From UBA4132 sp037133675 (lineage in GTDB: Bacteria > Pseudomonadota > Gammaproteobacteria > Methylococcales > Methylomonadaceae): a DNA stretch of 30,784 nucleotides. The stretch lies in contig JBAXNR010000042.1 of the NCBI GenBank assembly GCA_037133675.1, forward strand, positions 1 through 30,784. The letters run 5' to 3'. The stretch's first letter is position 1. Every line of letters begins with the position of its first letter. Below are positions 7,834 through 16,245 of this stretch, in pieces. Both the position numbers and the translations under genes were made by a program. The notes below the pieces were generated by a model that was given only the letters and a program-made list of their open reading frames with translations, did not search any database and had not been told where the DNA came from.

Positions 7834-8253
7834 TTAAGCTTGACGGCATACGGGACAGTAGCCGTACAAATATAAACCGTGATCGGTTAATTCATAACCT
7901 AATTTTTCGGCAATTTCTCTTTGGCGGATTTCAATCGATTCATCGGTAAATTCATCCACTTTGCCACATTTTAGGCACAAAATATGATCGTGATGAGTGC
8001 TAGTTGATAATTCAAAAATAGAATTACCGCCCTCAAAATGATGACGACTTACTAAACCTGCGGCTTCAAATTGTGTTAATACCCGATAAACGGTTGCCAA
8101 GCCTATATCTTCGTCTTCGCTTAATAAAATTTTATAGACTTGTTCTGCCGTTAAATGGCGTTTATCTTGCTGTTTTTCTAAGATTTGCAGAATTTTAAGC
8201 CGTGGTACCGTAACCTTTAACCCTGCATTCTTTAAGTCGTACGTTTCCAACAT
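7834..8253 (-). CDS. fur: Ferric uptake regulator
   Basis: Fur is the Fe2+-dependent repressor of iron acquisition. The 139-residue protein has the N-terminal winged helix with LATVYRVLTQFEAAGLVSRH as recognition region, the metal-binding HHDHILCLKCGKVDEF segment with CxxC, and a second CxxC (YGYCPVCRQA) at the very C-terminus. The histidine-rich tail of some Fur proteins is absent, which is normal for shorter members. AGGAG lies at good distance before the ATG. The gene is divergent from bamE, an arrangement common in gammaproteobacteria. Confidence 0.95.
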   Translation of the reverse strand: MLETYDLKNAGLKVTVPRLKILQILEKQQDKRHLTAEQVYKILLSEDEDIGLATVYRVLTQFEAAGLVSRHHFEGGNSIFELSTSTHHDHILCLKCGKVDEFTDESIEIRQREIAEKLGYELTDHGLYLYGYCPVCRQA

Positions 8254-8299
8254 TCATCTCCTGTTAAATCGCCGTGGGCGCATTGTATAAGTTAAGTAC

Positions 8300-8308
8300 A
8301 TTGTAGCA
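8300..8308 (-). promoter_or_regulatory. Possible extended -10 promoter of fur
   Basis: On the minus strand TGCTACAAT fits an extended -10 element (TGN followed by TACAAT), about 50 nt before the fur start codon. A second hexamer, TATACA, lies some 15 nt closer to fur. I see no convincing Fur box in the fur-bamE gap. Confidence 0.35.
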
Positions 8309-8378
8309 TGACAGTTTTATAGGATAATCTTTTAACATCCTGTATCATTTTAGTTTTTTAAACCTTTCCTGCTATCAA

Positions 8379-8897
8379 ATGAGAAAATCGCTTTTTTCTT
8401 TCACTCTATTGGCAAGCTTGACACTAACTTCCTGTTCCACGATTTTGAACAACTTGCCAGGTGTTTATAACCTAGAAATTCAACAAGGTAATATTGTTGA
8501 TCAAAACATGATTAATCAACTCAAACCCAATATGGATAAACGGCAGGTGCTGTACATCATGGGTTCGCCAATGCTAACAGATTTTTTTCACAAAAATCGT
8601 TGGGATTATGTTTATTACGATAAGCCTAGCGGTGACGATCCCGTAGAAAAGAAAGTCTTCTTAGTGTTCAAAGAAACCGATGGTATAGAAAAATTAGCGG
8701 GGCTATTCGGTGACTTTAAACCCAGCAATCTGCCTGTGCTAAAACCCTCTGATGAAATGATTGTAGATTTACCTAAGCGGGAAGTTGATAAAACTTTGTG
8801 GGAAATGATTACTGGATTATTTGGCTTTGATGGCAGCGACACTGACAGCACTGCGCCGAAAGAAAAATCAAGTGCCACAGCGAATTTGCCATTTTAA
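8379..8897 (+). CDS. bamE: Outer membrane assembly lipoprotein BamE (OmlA/SmpA)
   Basis: BamE is a small lipoprotein of the BAM complex, which inserts beta-barrel proteins into the outer membrane. The 172-residue precursor has a lipoprotein signal ending LTLTSC, with lipidation predicted on C19. The conserved domain follows: YNLEIQQGNIVDQNMINQLKP, then MDKRQVLYIMGSPMLTDFFHKNRWDYVYY, then KKVFLVFKE. E. coli BamE is 113 aa, so about 55 extra residues follow the core here, ending in a low-complexity Ser/Thr/Asp-rich tail. No good Shine-Dalgarno sequence is visible. Confidence 0.95.
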   Translation: MRKSLFSFTLLASLTLTSCSTILNNLPGVYNLEIQQGNIVDQNMINQLKPNMDKRQVLYIMGSPMLTDFFHKNRWDYVYYDKPSGDDPVEKKVFLVFKETDGIEKLAGLFGDFKPSNLPVLKPSDEMIVDLPKREVDKTLWEMITGLFGFDGSDTDSTAPKEKSSATANLPF

Positions 8898-9055
8898 AGT
8901 CTGAAACGTGTGCGGGTAATCATAAATATTCGCTACAAAGCATTAGTATAAATGCTAACAACCCCGTATCGTTATTGTATTTTATGGAAACGTCTTCTAT
9001 TCTTTATTCGGTAGGTTAATGAATCGAAAAATATTAGAATTTGAGAACTAACATA

Positions 9056-9352
9056 ATGAACATAATTGATTTGCGTAACAAATTACAGCAATCATCAACA
9101 GAACGGCGTATTTCTTCTGATAACCGTAAAGTGTTTTATCAATTTGGTTCACCAGAGTGGTTAGAACGCATGAAAAATAAAGAACTTAAATACCTAGAGG
9201 AGGAACGTCGTAAAATCATTAGACGCAGTGAAGATCAAGAATCCATCACTGAATCTGAAACTATCGATACTGAAAAAACAGTCAAGCGGATATTTCTAAC
9301 TCCAGGGGAAAAAAAATTGCTTCAAGACATCTATCTAAGCGATTTAGATTAA
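9056..9352 (+). CDS. Hypothetical 98-aa charged protein
   Basis: Not recognised. I prefer the ATG giving MNIIDLRNKLQQSSTERR over the upstream in-frame TTG at 9041, because GAGA precedes it by about 9 nt. The protein is highly charged and hydrophilic, with a basic-acidic middle (ERMKNKELKYLEEERRKIIRR) likely to be helical and a C-terminus LTPGEKKLLQDIYLSDLD. There is no signal peptide, membrane segment or cysteine motif. It stands alone, downstream of bamE and convergent with the isocitrate dehydrogenase gene, and ends 30 bp before a strong hairpin. Confidence 0.6.
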   Translation: MNIIDLRNKLQQSSTERRISSDNRKVFYQFGSPEWLERMKNKELKYLEEERRKIIRRSEDQESITESETIDTEKTVKRIFLTPGEKKLLQDIYLSDLD

Positions 9353-9382
9353 TGCCTTTCAAAAACACTACTGAATGAAACT

Positions 9383-9413
9383 GCTGGAGTCCAAATATAT
9401 TTTGGACTCCAGC
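9383..9413. terminator. Hairpin between convergent genes, likely terminator
   Basis: A perfect 13-bp stem GCTGGAGTCCAAA / TTTGGACTCCAGC with a 5-nt loop TATAT sits exactly between the stops of two convergent genes. Neither side has a T-tract, so it is not a canonical intrinsic terminator, but it may stop or protect both transcripts. Confidence 0.6.
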
Positions 9414-9425
9414 CCTCAAAAGTGA

Positions 9426-10436
9426 CTACGCCATTGCCTCTACAATTGCATTGCCCATTTCAATCGTTCCCGCTTTAGAATTGGGATTTAGATCGGGCGT
9501 AACATAGCTACCTTCATTAACCACTTTTTCTACCGCTTTTAATACGCGATCCGCCGCTTCAATCTCACCGATATGATTTAGCATCATTGCACCCGCCATA
9601 ATCACAGCGGTTGGATTAGCAAGATTCTTACCCGTAATATCAGGTGCGCTGCCGTGTACCGCTTCAAATAACGCCGCATCTGCACCAATATTAGCACCTG
9701 GAATTAGCCCCAAACCACCGACCAATCCAGCAGTTAAATCCGATAAAATATCGCCGAACATATTAGTGGTAACAACCACATCAAATTGTTGCGGATTCAT
9801 CACCATGTGCATACACGCGGCATCAACGATTTTTTCGTCAAACTCAATGTCAGGATACAGTGCTGATACTTCTCTAGCCACATTCAAAAATAAACCCTGC
9901 GTATATTTTAAAATATTGGCTTTATGACAGACGGTGACTTTTTTACGCTTATTGTCACGCGCATATTGAAACGCATAATGCACAATACGCTCTGAAGCCA
10001 CACGAGTAACGACCGCCAAGCTTTCGGCAACATCTTTTTTGGGCGTAAGATAATGCTCCAAACCCGCATACAACCCCTCGGTATTTTCACGGACGATGAC
10101 AATATCAACATCTTCATAACGAGTTTTTATACCCGCCCAACTTTTTGCAGGACGCACATTAGCATACAAATCATACTGTTGACGCAACGCGACATTAATA
10201 CTTCTAAACCCAGAACCTACCACAGTGGTTAACGGGCCTTTAAATGCCAAACGGGTTTTATCAAATGAAGCCAGTGTCTCATCGGGTAACGGATTACCAA
10301 ATTTCTCAAATGCCGATAGCCCAGCATAAGCTTCTTCCCACTTAATTTTTGCCCCTGACGCGTCAATTACTTTAACCGCCGCATCCATAATAGAAGGCCC
10401 AATACCATCCCCTTTAATCAATGTTACAACGCGCAT
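9426..10436 (-). CDS. NAD-dependent isocitrate dehydrogenase
   Basis: A 336-residue beta-decarboxylating dehydrogenase. I start at MRVVTLIKGDGIGPSI, which has GGAG six nt upstream; a GTG four codons earlier overlaps that site. The substrate loop GSGFRSINVALRQQYDLYAN has the Ser/Asn and Arg pattern of isocitrate rather than isopropylmalate dehydrogenases. The catalytic ENTEGLYAGLEH and the metal-binding TTNMFGDILSDLTAGLVGG are present. The coenzyme site EAVHGSAPDITGKNLANPT has Asp-Ile where NADP enzymes carry Lys-Tyr, indicating NAD. In the TCA cycle this makes 2-oxoglutarate. Homoisocitrate activity cannot be excluded. Confidence 0.88.
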   Translation of the reverse strand: MRVVTLIKGDGIGPSIMDAAVKVIDASGAKIKWEEAYAGLSAFEKFGNPLPDETLASFDKTRLAFKGPLTTVVGSGFRSINVALRQQYDLYANVRPAKSWAGIKTRYEDVDIVIVRENTEGLYAGLEHYLTPKKDVAESLAVVTRVASERIVHYAFQYARDNKRKKVTVCHKANILKYTQGLFLNVAREVSALYPDIEFDEKIVDAACMHMVMNPQQFDVVVTTNMFGDILSDLTAGLVGGLGLIPGANIGADAALFEAVHGSAPDITGKNLANPTAVIMAGAMMLNHIGEIEAADRVLKAVEKVVNEGSYVTPDLNPNSKAGTIEMGNAIVEAMA

Positions 10437-10527
10437 TCGTTTCTCCACGATTTAATAAAATTGTAATGATACACAGAAATAGTGATTGTTCACAGAAAAC
10501 TGACCATAAAGCCCTTAAACACAGGGT

Positions 10528-11688
10528 TTAAACACGCGCAAGCATGCTGGCATGACTACGCGGAGTAAATTTCATCGCCACCAGCGACAGCACAGCAACA
10601 GCAATCAAAATACCTGCCAATAACGGACGATAAACAATCCAAGCAATAGCAATAGTAATCGTGGTAAACGGCAAGGACAGTAAAAAGGCGAACAACCCCG
10701 TTCCCATGGCAATCAAATCGCCCAAAAATGGCAACACTGCCGCCAATACCGATAACGGTTTAAGGATCATAGACAGCCCTATCCACATCAATAAAAAGCC
10801 TGCGATACGAATTCCCCAAGTGATAAAAGTATTTTCACGTTCAGCAATGGCAAACAACGCGTTCGCATCCAGCAAGCCCATTTCCAATAAATCAATATCA
10901 CTGCCAGCTTTGGTTTGATAAGCACTAAAACTATTCCCCGTTTGCTCGGCAACAAGGCTAATATTGCTTGGATTGATAATTTTAAAACTGATTTGTAAAT
11001 CACCAATTTGCGGATCAGCAGGATTATTGCCCAAATAAAACCCCGTACCCGTATTGTTCAAATTTTTACCCGCTAATTGTGCAGGAGCTTGTACATTCTG
11101 AACGGGAAAATCCTGTTCCCCAGACAAACGTCCGATTTGATTGGCATTGAGTTTAAACGCGCCCAAACTGACATTTTGTGCCTGAAATGTCTGACTTTTA
11201 TAGGACATAGGCGGGTTGTTATGCTCGGCAACTTTTTTAAATTGGCTGGAGTTGATTTGCTCATCACTCCATGTTTTATCATAGGAATAGGTTTTAGTGG
11301 TCGTTTTTGAACCACCGACTTTTTCCTGCGTTTCGCTTTTTTCCGTTTCCTTCCATTGATACATGGCAACATGACGCTGCAATTGAATGGCAGGAACGGC
11401 AACAGAAAATACCATATCCTGCAATATGTCCTGAGTGGTTGCCAAGCCTTGGGTATGCACCAGTTTTCCATCATTACTGGGATTGACAGCATCGGCAGGC
11501 ACAGAAATAACCATCCCCTGCCCTTCTTTTAAGCTGTTATAACGATCAACAGAACGCCCTTCATTCCACCACAGTAAAGGAAATGCCACTATAAAAAGCA
11601 AAAAGCCAAACAAAATCCCTTTAATAGACTCGCCAATACGACTAAACCAAGATTGCTCAGTCACTTCAGTATAAGAATCATCAGACAT
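10528..11688 (-). CDS. TMEM43/LUMA-family membrane protein
   Basis: A 386-residue TMEM43-family protein. One membrane helix lies near the N-terminus (about 24-41, followed by WWNEGRSV, a family hallmark). A large extracytoplasmic domain spans about 45-280, and three or four helices cluster at the C-terminus (about 285-375, including GFLLMWIGLSMIL and LPFLGDLIAMGTGLFAFLLS). The second of two adjacent ATGs is chosen because GAGG is then 6 nt upstream; the first, at 11691, would have only 3 nt. Bacterial TMEM43 proteins lack an established role; comparative genomics has suggested a link to membrane stress or immunity. It lies 91 bp upstream of the isocitrate dehydrogenase gene. Confidence 0.85.
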   Translation of the reverse strand: MSDDSYTEVTEQSWFSRIGESIKGILFGFLLFIVAFPLLWWNEGRSVDRYNSLKEGQGMVISVPADAVNPSNDGKLVHTQGLATTQDILQDMVFSVAVPAIQLQRHVAMYQWKETEKSETQEKVGGSKTTTKTYSYDKTWSDEQINSSQFKKVAEHNNPPMSYKSQTFQAQNVSLGAFKLNANQIGRLSGEQDFPVQNVQAPAQLAGKNLNNTGTGFYLGNNPADPQIGDLQISFKIINPSNISLVAEQTGNSFSAYQTKAGSDIDLLEMGLLDANALFAIAERENTFITWGIRIAGFLLMWIGLSMILKPLSVLAAVLPFLGDLIAMGTGLFAFLLSLPFTTITIAIAWIVYRPLLAGILIAVAVLSLVAMKFTPRSHASMLARV

Positions 11689-11794
11689 CATGCACCTCTA
11701 TATTTTTAAGTTGTGAGATAAGCATTGATGCTAACCCAGTTAATCAAGTGCAACAAGAAATTAAACACGCTATCGTTATTTTTGGAGTAGCATT

Positions 11795-11824
11795 ATGACA
11801 TTACAGCAGTTAACAGGTGCTTAA
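11795..11824 (+). CDS. Possible 9-codon leader ORF (or 5' remnant of a lost gene)
   Basis: ATG ACA TTA CAG CAG TTA ACA GGT GCT TAA (MTLQQLTGA) is preceded by GGAG with 7 nt spacing, one of the better ribosome-binding sites in the window. Its stop directly abuts the folded element at 11825-11899. The peptide has no run of one amino acid, so classic amino-acid attenuation is not indicated. It could equally be the surviving start of a gene interrupted by that element. Confidence 0.35.
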   Translation: MTLQQLTGA

Positions 11825-11899
11825 ATGGAGTTCAATAGCTAAAACCTTCACAGTCTCTTTGGCTATTGGCTAAAAACAGCTAAAGCTGTTTTACTCCAT
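11825..11899 (+). repeat. Potential three-way-junction element (MITE-like or 5' UTR structure)
   Basis: Nested inverted repeats enclose 75 nt. The outer stem is ATGGAGT/ACTCCAT (7 bp). Inside it are arm 1 CAATAGC/GCTATTG (7 bp, 22-nt loop) and arm 2 AAAACAGCT AA AGCTGTTTT (at least 7 bp when folded). The three helices can form at once as a three-way junction. It lies 57 nt before the epimerase start codon. Terminal inverted repeats fit a small mobile element, while location after a mini-ORF and before a gene fits a cis-acting RNA. Confidence 0.5.
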
Positions 11900-11955
11900 C
11901 TGTAGCGCAACAATCCTAATGTATTTTCAATCCCTAAAAACAGGAGACTTACGCA

Positions 11956-12849
11956 ATGAAGATTTTAATAACAGGTGGTACAGGTTTAATAGGTCGTAGG
12001 CTATGTAAGACTTTATTGGCAAAAGGTCATGAGCTGACGGTATTAAGTCGCAAGCCAGAAACAGTGGCGGCTAAATGCGGCGCGGCAGTTCAAGCAATGG
12101 CAACACTGGATGAATGGCATACTGATACGGTTTTCGATGCCGTGATTAATCTAGCGGGCGAACCAATTGTCGATGCGCGTTGGACAGCAGAGCGAAAACA
12201 ACGCTTATGGCAAAGCCGCGTTAGTATCACCGAAGCATTAATACAATGTATTGCCAACGCTACCCATAAACCCAGCGTATTGTTAAGCGGTTCAGCGACA
12301 GGCTTTTATGGTGACGGTGGCGACACTATTCTGGAAGAATCTCGATTACCTGCGACAGATTTTGGTGGACAATTGTGTAGTGCGTGGGAAAGCGTCGCGC
12401 AAACCGCTGATGCGTTTGGTGTGCGAGTGTGTTTATTACGCACAGGCTTAGTGCTGGATTCCGCAGGTGGCTTATTGGGCAGAATGCTATTACCGTTTAA
12501 ACTCGGTTTAGCGGCACGACTCGGTGATGGTAAGCAATGGATGAGCTGGATTCATGTTGATGATTATGTTGCTATCGTATTATTGCTATTGGAAAACCAG
12601 CAAGCGACGGGGGCTTATAATATGACTGCACCAAAACCTGTCACCAATAGTGAATTTACCCAAACTCTGGCACAAGTATTACACCGCCCTGCCCTATTTG
12701 TCGCGCCAGCGTTCTTGTTAAAATTACTGCTAGGGGAAATGTCAGTTTTATTATTAGGTGGGCAACGGGCGTTACCGACCAAGTTACAAACATTGGGTTA
12801 TGATTTCACTTATGCGAATCTTGAGTCGGCATTAAAATCTTTATTGTGA
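11956..12849 (+). CDS. yfcH: TIGR01777 family NAD(P)-binding epimerase (YfcH-like)
   Basis: A 297-residue short-chain dehydrogenase-fold protein. The N-terminal dinucleotide site is ITGGTGLIGRRL (residues 5-16), followed by NLAGEPI and RWTAERKQRLWQSRV, which is diagnostic for the TIGR01777 family. SGSATGFYGD, LLRTGLVL and WMSWIHVDDYV complete the set, and a hydrophobic C-terminal DUF1731-type region begins near residue 247. The ribosome-binding site is AGGAG. The physiological substrate of the family is not established. It is co-directional with fadE 98 bp downstream. Confidence 0.92.
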   Translation: MKILITGGTGLIGRRLCKTLLAKGHELTVLSRKPETVAAKCGAAVQAMATLDEWHTDTVFDAVINLAGEPIVDARWTAERKQRLWQSRVSITEALIQCIANATHKPSVLLSGSATGFYGDGGDTILEESRLPATDFGGQLCSAWESVAQTADAFGVRVCLLRTGLVLDSAGGLLGRMLLPFKLGLAARLGDGKQWMSWIHVDDYVAIVLLLLENQQATGAYNMTAPKPVTNSEFTQTLAQVLHRPALFVAPAFLLKLLLGEMSVLLLGGQRALPTKLQTLGYDFTYANLESALKSLL

Positions 12850-12947
12850 ATTCTAAACGCTATAAAAACGTGTCATTTACTCAATTCTAAAAGCTCCAGC
12901 TTTTGTGTGAGCCAGAGCTTGTTCAATCGTTTTTAAGGAGAACAATC

Positions 12948-15326
12948 ATGCTCTGGTTACTCGCATTTATCATTCTGGCTAGTGTTTTAAGCTATCGCCA
13001 AGCCACCATACATCAAGCTGCGTTGTGTATCGGTTTATTACTAGGTGGCTATAGTCTTGTTAACCTATTTAATGAAAGTCTCTGGATTACTTATTTAGTT
13101 ATTTTTGTTCCAATCACTGTGCCGTTTATACGCCAAAAATTCATCAGTCGTTGGATATTTCAGTGGATGAAAAAAGCCTTGCCCACCATGTCAAAAACCG
13201 AACATGAGGCACTAGAAGCGGGGAATACTTGGTGGGATGCTGAATTATTTTCAGGTAAGCCACATTGGAAAGTATTGCAGGATTTGCCGATGGTTAAACT
13301 CACTGCCGATGAGCAAGCCTTTATCGATAGTGACGTAGAAACCTTGTGCGCGATGCTCAATGATTGGGATATTACCCATAAGCGTAAAGATTTACCGCCC
13401 GAAGTCTGGGCTTACATCAAACAGCACAAATTTTGCGGCATGATGATTCCTAAAGTCTACGGTGGTTTGGAGTTTTCTGAAACTGCGCATTCTGAGGTAG
13501 TGATGAAAATTGCCAGTCGTTGTACCACAGCGGCAGTCACGGTGATGGTGCCTAATTCTTTAGGCCCTGCCAAATTACTATTAAATTACGGCACGGAAGC
13601 GCAAAAAAATTATTACTTGCCACGTTTAGTTTCGGGTGAGGAAATTCCTGCCTTTGCCTTGACCAGCCCTGTTGCGGGTAGTGATGCAGGGGCAATGACT
13701 GATACGGGTATTGTATGTACTCAAGATGGTGTGTTAGGTGTGCGGCTGAATTGGGAAAAACGCTATATTACTTTAGGGCCTGTTGCCACCGTATTAGGTT
13801 TGGCATTTAAACTTTATGATCCTGATAAACTCATCGGTGAGACTGAAGCTATCGGTATCACGGTAGCGTTAATTCCCACCAACACAGCAGGCATATCTAT
13901 CGGCAGACGGCATTATCCCTTAGATTCAGCTTTTCAAAATGGACCGAACTGGGGTAAAGACGTATTTATTCCGCTGGATTATTTAATTGGTGGTGTGGCG
14001 CAAGCAGGTAATGGCTGGAAAATGCTAATGCACAGCTTGACCACAGGCAGAGCAGTTTCCTTACCCGCACTCAGTGTTGCTGCGTCTAAATTTACTTGTC
14101 GTAATACGGGGGCGTACTCACGCATACGCAAACAATTTAATGTGCCGATTGGTGAACTAGAAGGTATCGAAGAACCGTTAGCGCGTATGGCAGGCGAAAC
14201 CTATATTCTTGATGCTGCGCGTTGTGTGACCAATGCCGCGTTAGATAATGGTGAACGCCCTGCGGTGATTTCCGCAATTTTAAAATATGAGCTCACTGAA
14301 AGAATGCGCCGCGTGCTTAATGACGGCATGGATATACAAGGTGGTTCTGGGATTTGTTTAGGGTCGAAAAATTATTTAGGGCGTTTATATCAAGTTATCC
14401 CCATTAGCATCACTGTGGAAGGTGCGAACATTCTCACCCGCACCATGATGATTTTTGGGCAAGGCGCGATACGTTGCCATCCCTTTATTCAAAAAGAAAT
14501 GGCAGCAATACAAGCCAATGACTTGGCACAATTTGATAGCCTGTTATTTCAGCATCTTGGTTTTTGGGCGCGTAATAAAACCACCGCTTTTTGGCTAGGC
14601 TTAACGAATGCGCGGTTTTATCAGACCTTAGGTGATAACAACACACAACGCTATTACCGACAAATTGCCCGTCTCAGTGTTGGTTTCGCGCTAGTCACTG
14701 ATTTTGCACTGCTCACTTTGGGCGGTTCATTAAAGCGTAAAGAGCGATTATCAGGACGTTTTGCCGATGTATTAAGTAATTTATATTTATGCTCTTGTGT
14801 GCTGAAACACTATGAAAACCAAGGCAGTCAGCAAGATGACGCGCCGTTATTACATTGGGCGTGTCAACACACGCTATACCGCGCCCAGCAATCTTTACTA
14901 GCGATTTTTTACCTATTGCCGTTTCGTCCTGTCGCGTGGGCATTGCGTAGCATTGTTATTTTTCCATTCGGTAAACCTAACACGCCACCTAGCGATAAAC
15001 TGATTCATCAAACCGCAGCCTTACTGTTGCATGATTCAGCTACGCGTGGCCGTTTAACACAGGGCATTTATATCAACAACAATCCCGATGATGCGACAGG
15101 CAGAATTGAAGTTGCTTTTAAAGCCGTATTAGCCGCAGCACCTGTGGAAGCAAAAATTCGCGCAGCTAAATTGGGTAAAGGAGATGTGCTTACGTTGCTA
15201 GATACCGCATTAGCGCGTGGAATTATTACTCAAGAAGAAGCGGCATTAATCCGTGTTGCCGAGCAAGCTCGTTTAATAGCCATTAGCGTGGATGATTTTG
15301 ATGCGAATGAAATTCTTGGACGGTGA
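12948..15326 (+). CDS. fadE: Acyl-CoA dehydrogenase, FadE type
   Basis: FadE performs the first oxidation of fatty acid beta-oxidation at the membrane. The 792-residue protein (E. coli 814) starts at MLWLLAFIILASVLSYRQA, with AAGGAG eight nt before the ATG; the longer frame to 12903 has no support. Two N-terminal hydrophobic stretches (about 1-20 and 25-60) are followed by the ACAD core: KFCGMMIPKVYGGLEFS, PAFALTSPVAGSDAG with the flavin/substrate motif, GWKMLMHSLTTGRAVSLPA, and the helical domain with DIQGGSGICLGSKNYLGR and VEGANILTRTMMIFGQGA. The FadE-specific C-terminal extension of about 270 residues (DUF1974) is present. No fadBA genes lie nearby. Confidence 0.95.
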   Translation: MLWLLAFIILASVLSYRQATIHQAALCIGLLLGGYSLVNLFNESLWITYLVIFVPITVPFIRQKFISRWIFQWMKKALPTMSKTEHEALEAGNTWWDAELFSGKPHWKVLQDLPMVKLTADEQAFIDSDVETLCAMLNDWDITHKRKDLPPEVWAYIKQHKFCGMMIPKVYGGLEFSETAHSEVVMKIASRCTTAAVTVMVPNSLGPAKLLLNYGTEAQKNYYLPRLVSGEEIPAFALTSPVAGSDAGAMTDTGIVCTQDGVLGVRLNWEKRYITLGPVATVLGLAFKLYDPDKLIGETEAIGITVALIPTNTAGISIGRRHYPLDSAFQNGPNWGKDVFIPLDYLIGGVAQAGNGWKMLMHSLTTGRAVSLPALSVAASKFTCRNTGAYSRIRKQFNVPIGELEGIEEPLARMAGETYILDAARCVTNAALDNGERPAVISAILKYELTERMRRVLNDGMDIQGGSGICLGSKNYLGRLYQVIPISITVEGANILTRTMMIFGQGAIRCHPFIQKEMAAIQANDLAQFDSLLFQHLGFWARNKTTAFWLGLTNARFYQTLGDNNTQRYYRQIARLSVGFALVTDFALLTLGGSLKRKERLSGRFADVLSNLYLCSCVLKHYENQGSQQDDAPLLHWACQHTLYRAQQSLLAIFYLLPFRPVAWALRSIVIFPFGKPNTPPSDKLIHQTAALLLHDSATRGRLTQGIYINNNPDDATGRIEVAFKAVLAAAPVEAKIRAAKLGKGDVLTLLDTALARGIITQEEAALIRVAEQARLIAISVDDFDANEILGR

Positions 15327-15345
15327 ATTAACCAGCATGAAAAGA

Positions 15346-15369
15346 GAAGCGAGTTATTTAAATCGCTTC
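15346..15369. terminator. Short hairpin at the fadE/AlbA_2 convergent ends
   Basis: GAAGCGA and TCGCTTC form a 7-bp perfect stem around a 10-nt AT loop, 19 nt past the fadE stop and overlapping the last codons of the convergent gene. There is no strong T-tract, so terminator function is only likely by position. Confidence 0.35.
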
Positions 15370-16187
15370 CATCTACCATGAATATAATCTAATGCTTCTT
15401 GTATATTCAAATCACGCGTTCCCCCGCCTGTACGAACAAAAAATTTGGGAGCGTTACCTTGATCTAAAAATACGGGTCTGGATGCAGGGGAGACAATAAG
15501 CCGACACACGTCTTTATCGTCAATTACATGGAATAACACATGGACAAATTGGCAAAGATCTGTGCCTAAATTGTTTGCAATAGAGGTCATTAAATTTTGT
15601 TCAAAACCATCTTGACTGGGTTTTTTCAAGGTTTGATAATCTTTTTCCAGCCCAATAATGTCGCCATTATCTGTCACACCAATCAGTAACGTTCCTCCTA
15701 TTGGGCTATTTAAAAAACCTGCCAGTGTTTTTAATACCACGCCTTCCAACGAACGATTGATGCGTGACTCAACCATATCCCAACGTAACGAAGATTTGAA
15801 TTCTAAATGTGAACCTTCGCCTTGCTGAATAATTGAAAAAATATCTTTGTTCAGCTCAGATTTTAAGTGGTCAATATTAATTACGCGCTTATGAATAAAT
15901 TTGTATAACACTAGGGAAAATAATCCCAGCATCGCGCCAATTTCGGCGTAAAACATAATCAACACAAAGTTATCTCGGGAAATTTTCCCCGTCAGCATAT
16001 AGCCAATCTGTGTTAGCACATACTCGATTGATGACAGCGGGTCGGCTGTTTGTTCACGCGCATAAATGTAGTCGTAACTTGGAGCTAATACCAAAATGCC
16101 AATTAATGCACCCGTGATAGCAACGATAAGATAAAGCTTGAATTGTTGATGCCAAATTGACAATATCAGTAAAAAAAATCTTTTCAT
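15354..16187 (-). CDS. Membrane-anchored Schlafen AlbA_2-domain protein
   Basis: A 277-residue protein. The N-terminal part has two predicted membrane helices (about 17-36 and 73-97). Residues 122-270 form an AlbA_2 (Schlafen-type) domain, readable from GEGSHLEFKSSLRWD, then AGFLNSPIGGTLLIGVTDNG with DIIGLEKDY, then the FFVRTGGGTRDLNIQEALDYI ending. AlbA_2 domains are usually cytoplasmic and attached to helicase-like or DNA-binding modules; a two-helix membrane anchor in front is less common. The E of LEFKSS and the D of GVTDNGDIIG are the conserved acidic residues. Role unknown; the family includes putative nucleases and transcription regulators. It stands alone between fadE (convergent) and the DUF411 gene. 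Confidence 0.85.
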   Translation of the reverse strand: MKRFFLLILSIWHQQFKLYLIVAITGALIGILVLAPSYDYIYAREQTADPLSSIEYVLTQIGYMLTGKISRDNFVLIMFYAEIGAMLGLFSLVLYKFIHKRVINIDHLKSELNKDIFSIIQQGEGSHLEFKSSLRWDMVESRINRSLEGVVLKTLAGFLNSPIGGTLLIGVTDNGDIIGLEKDYQTLKKPSQDGFEQNLMTSIANNLGTDLCQFVHVLFHVIDDKDVCRLIVSPASRPVFLDQGNAPKFFVRTGGGTRDLNIQEALDYIHGRWKRFK

Positions 16188-16245
16188 GATGTTGTTAAGC
16201 TCTCTTTAGTGTTGTGCGCAGTCAAAATTAACCCGCCGACCTTAA

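Noticed and set aside
8254..8378. Fur box between fur and bamE
   Set aside because: GGATAATC on the plus strand matches only half of a Fur site; the second half is not recognisable.
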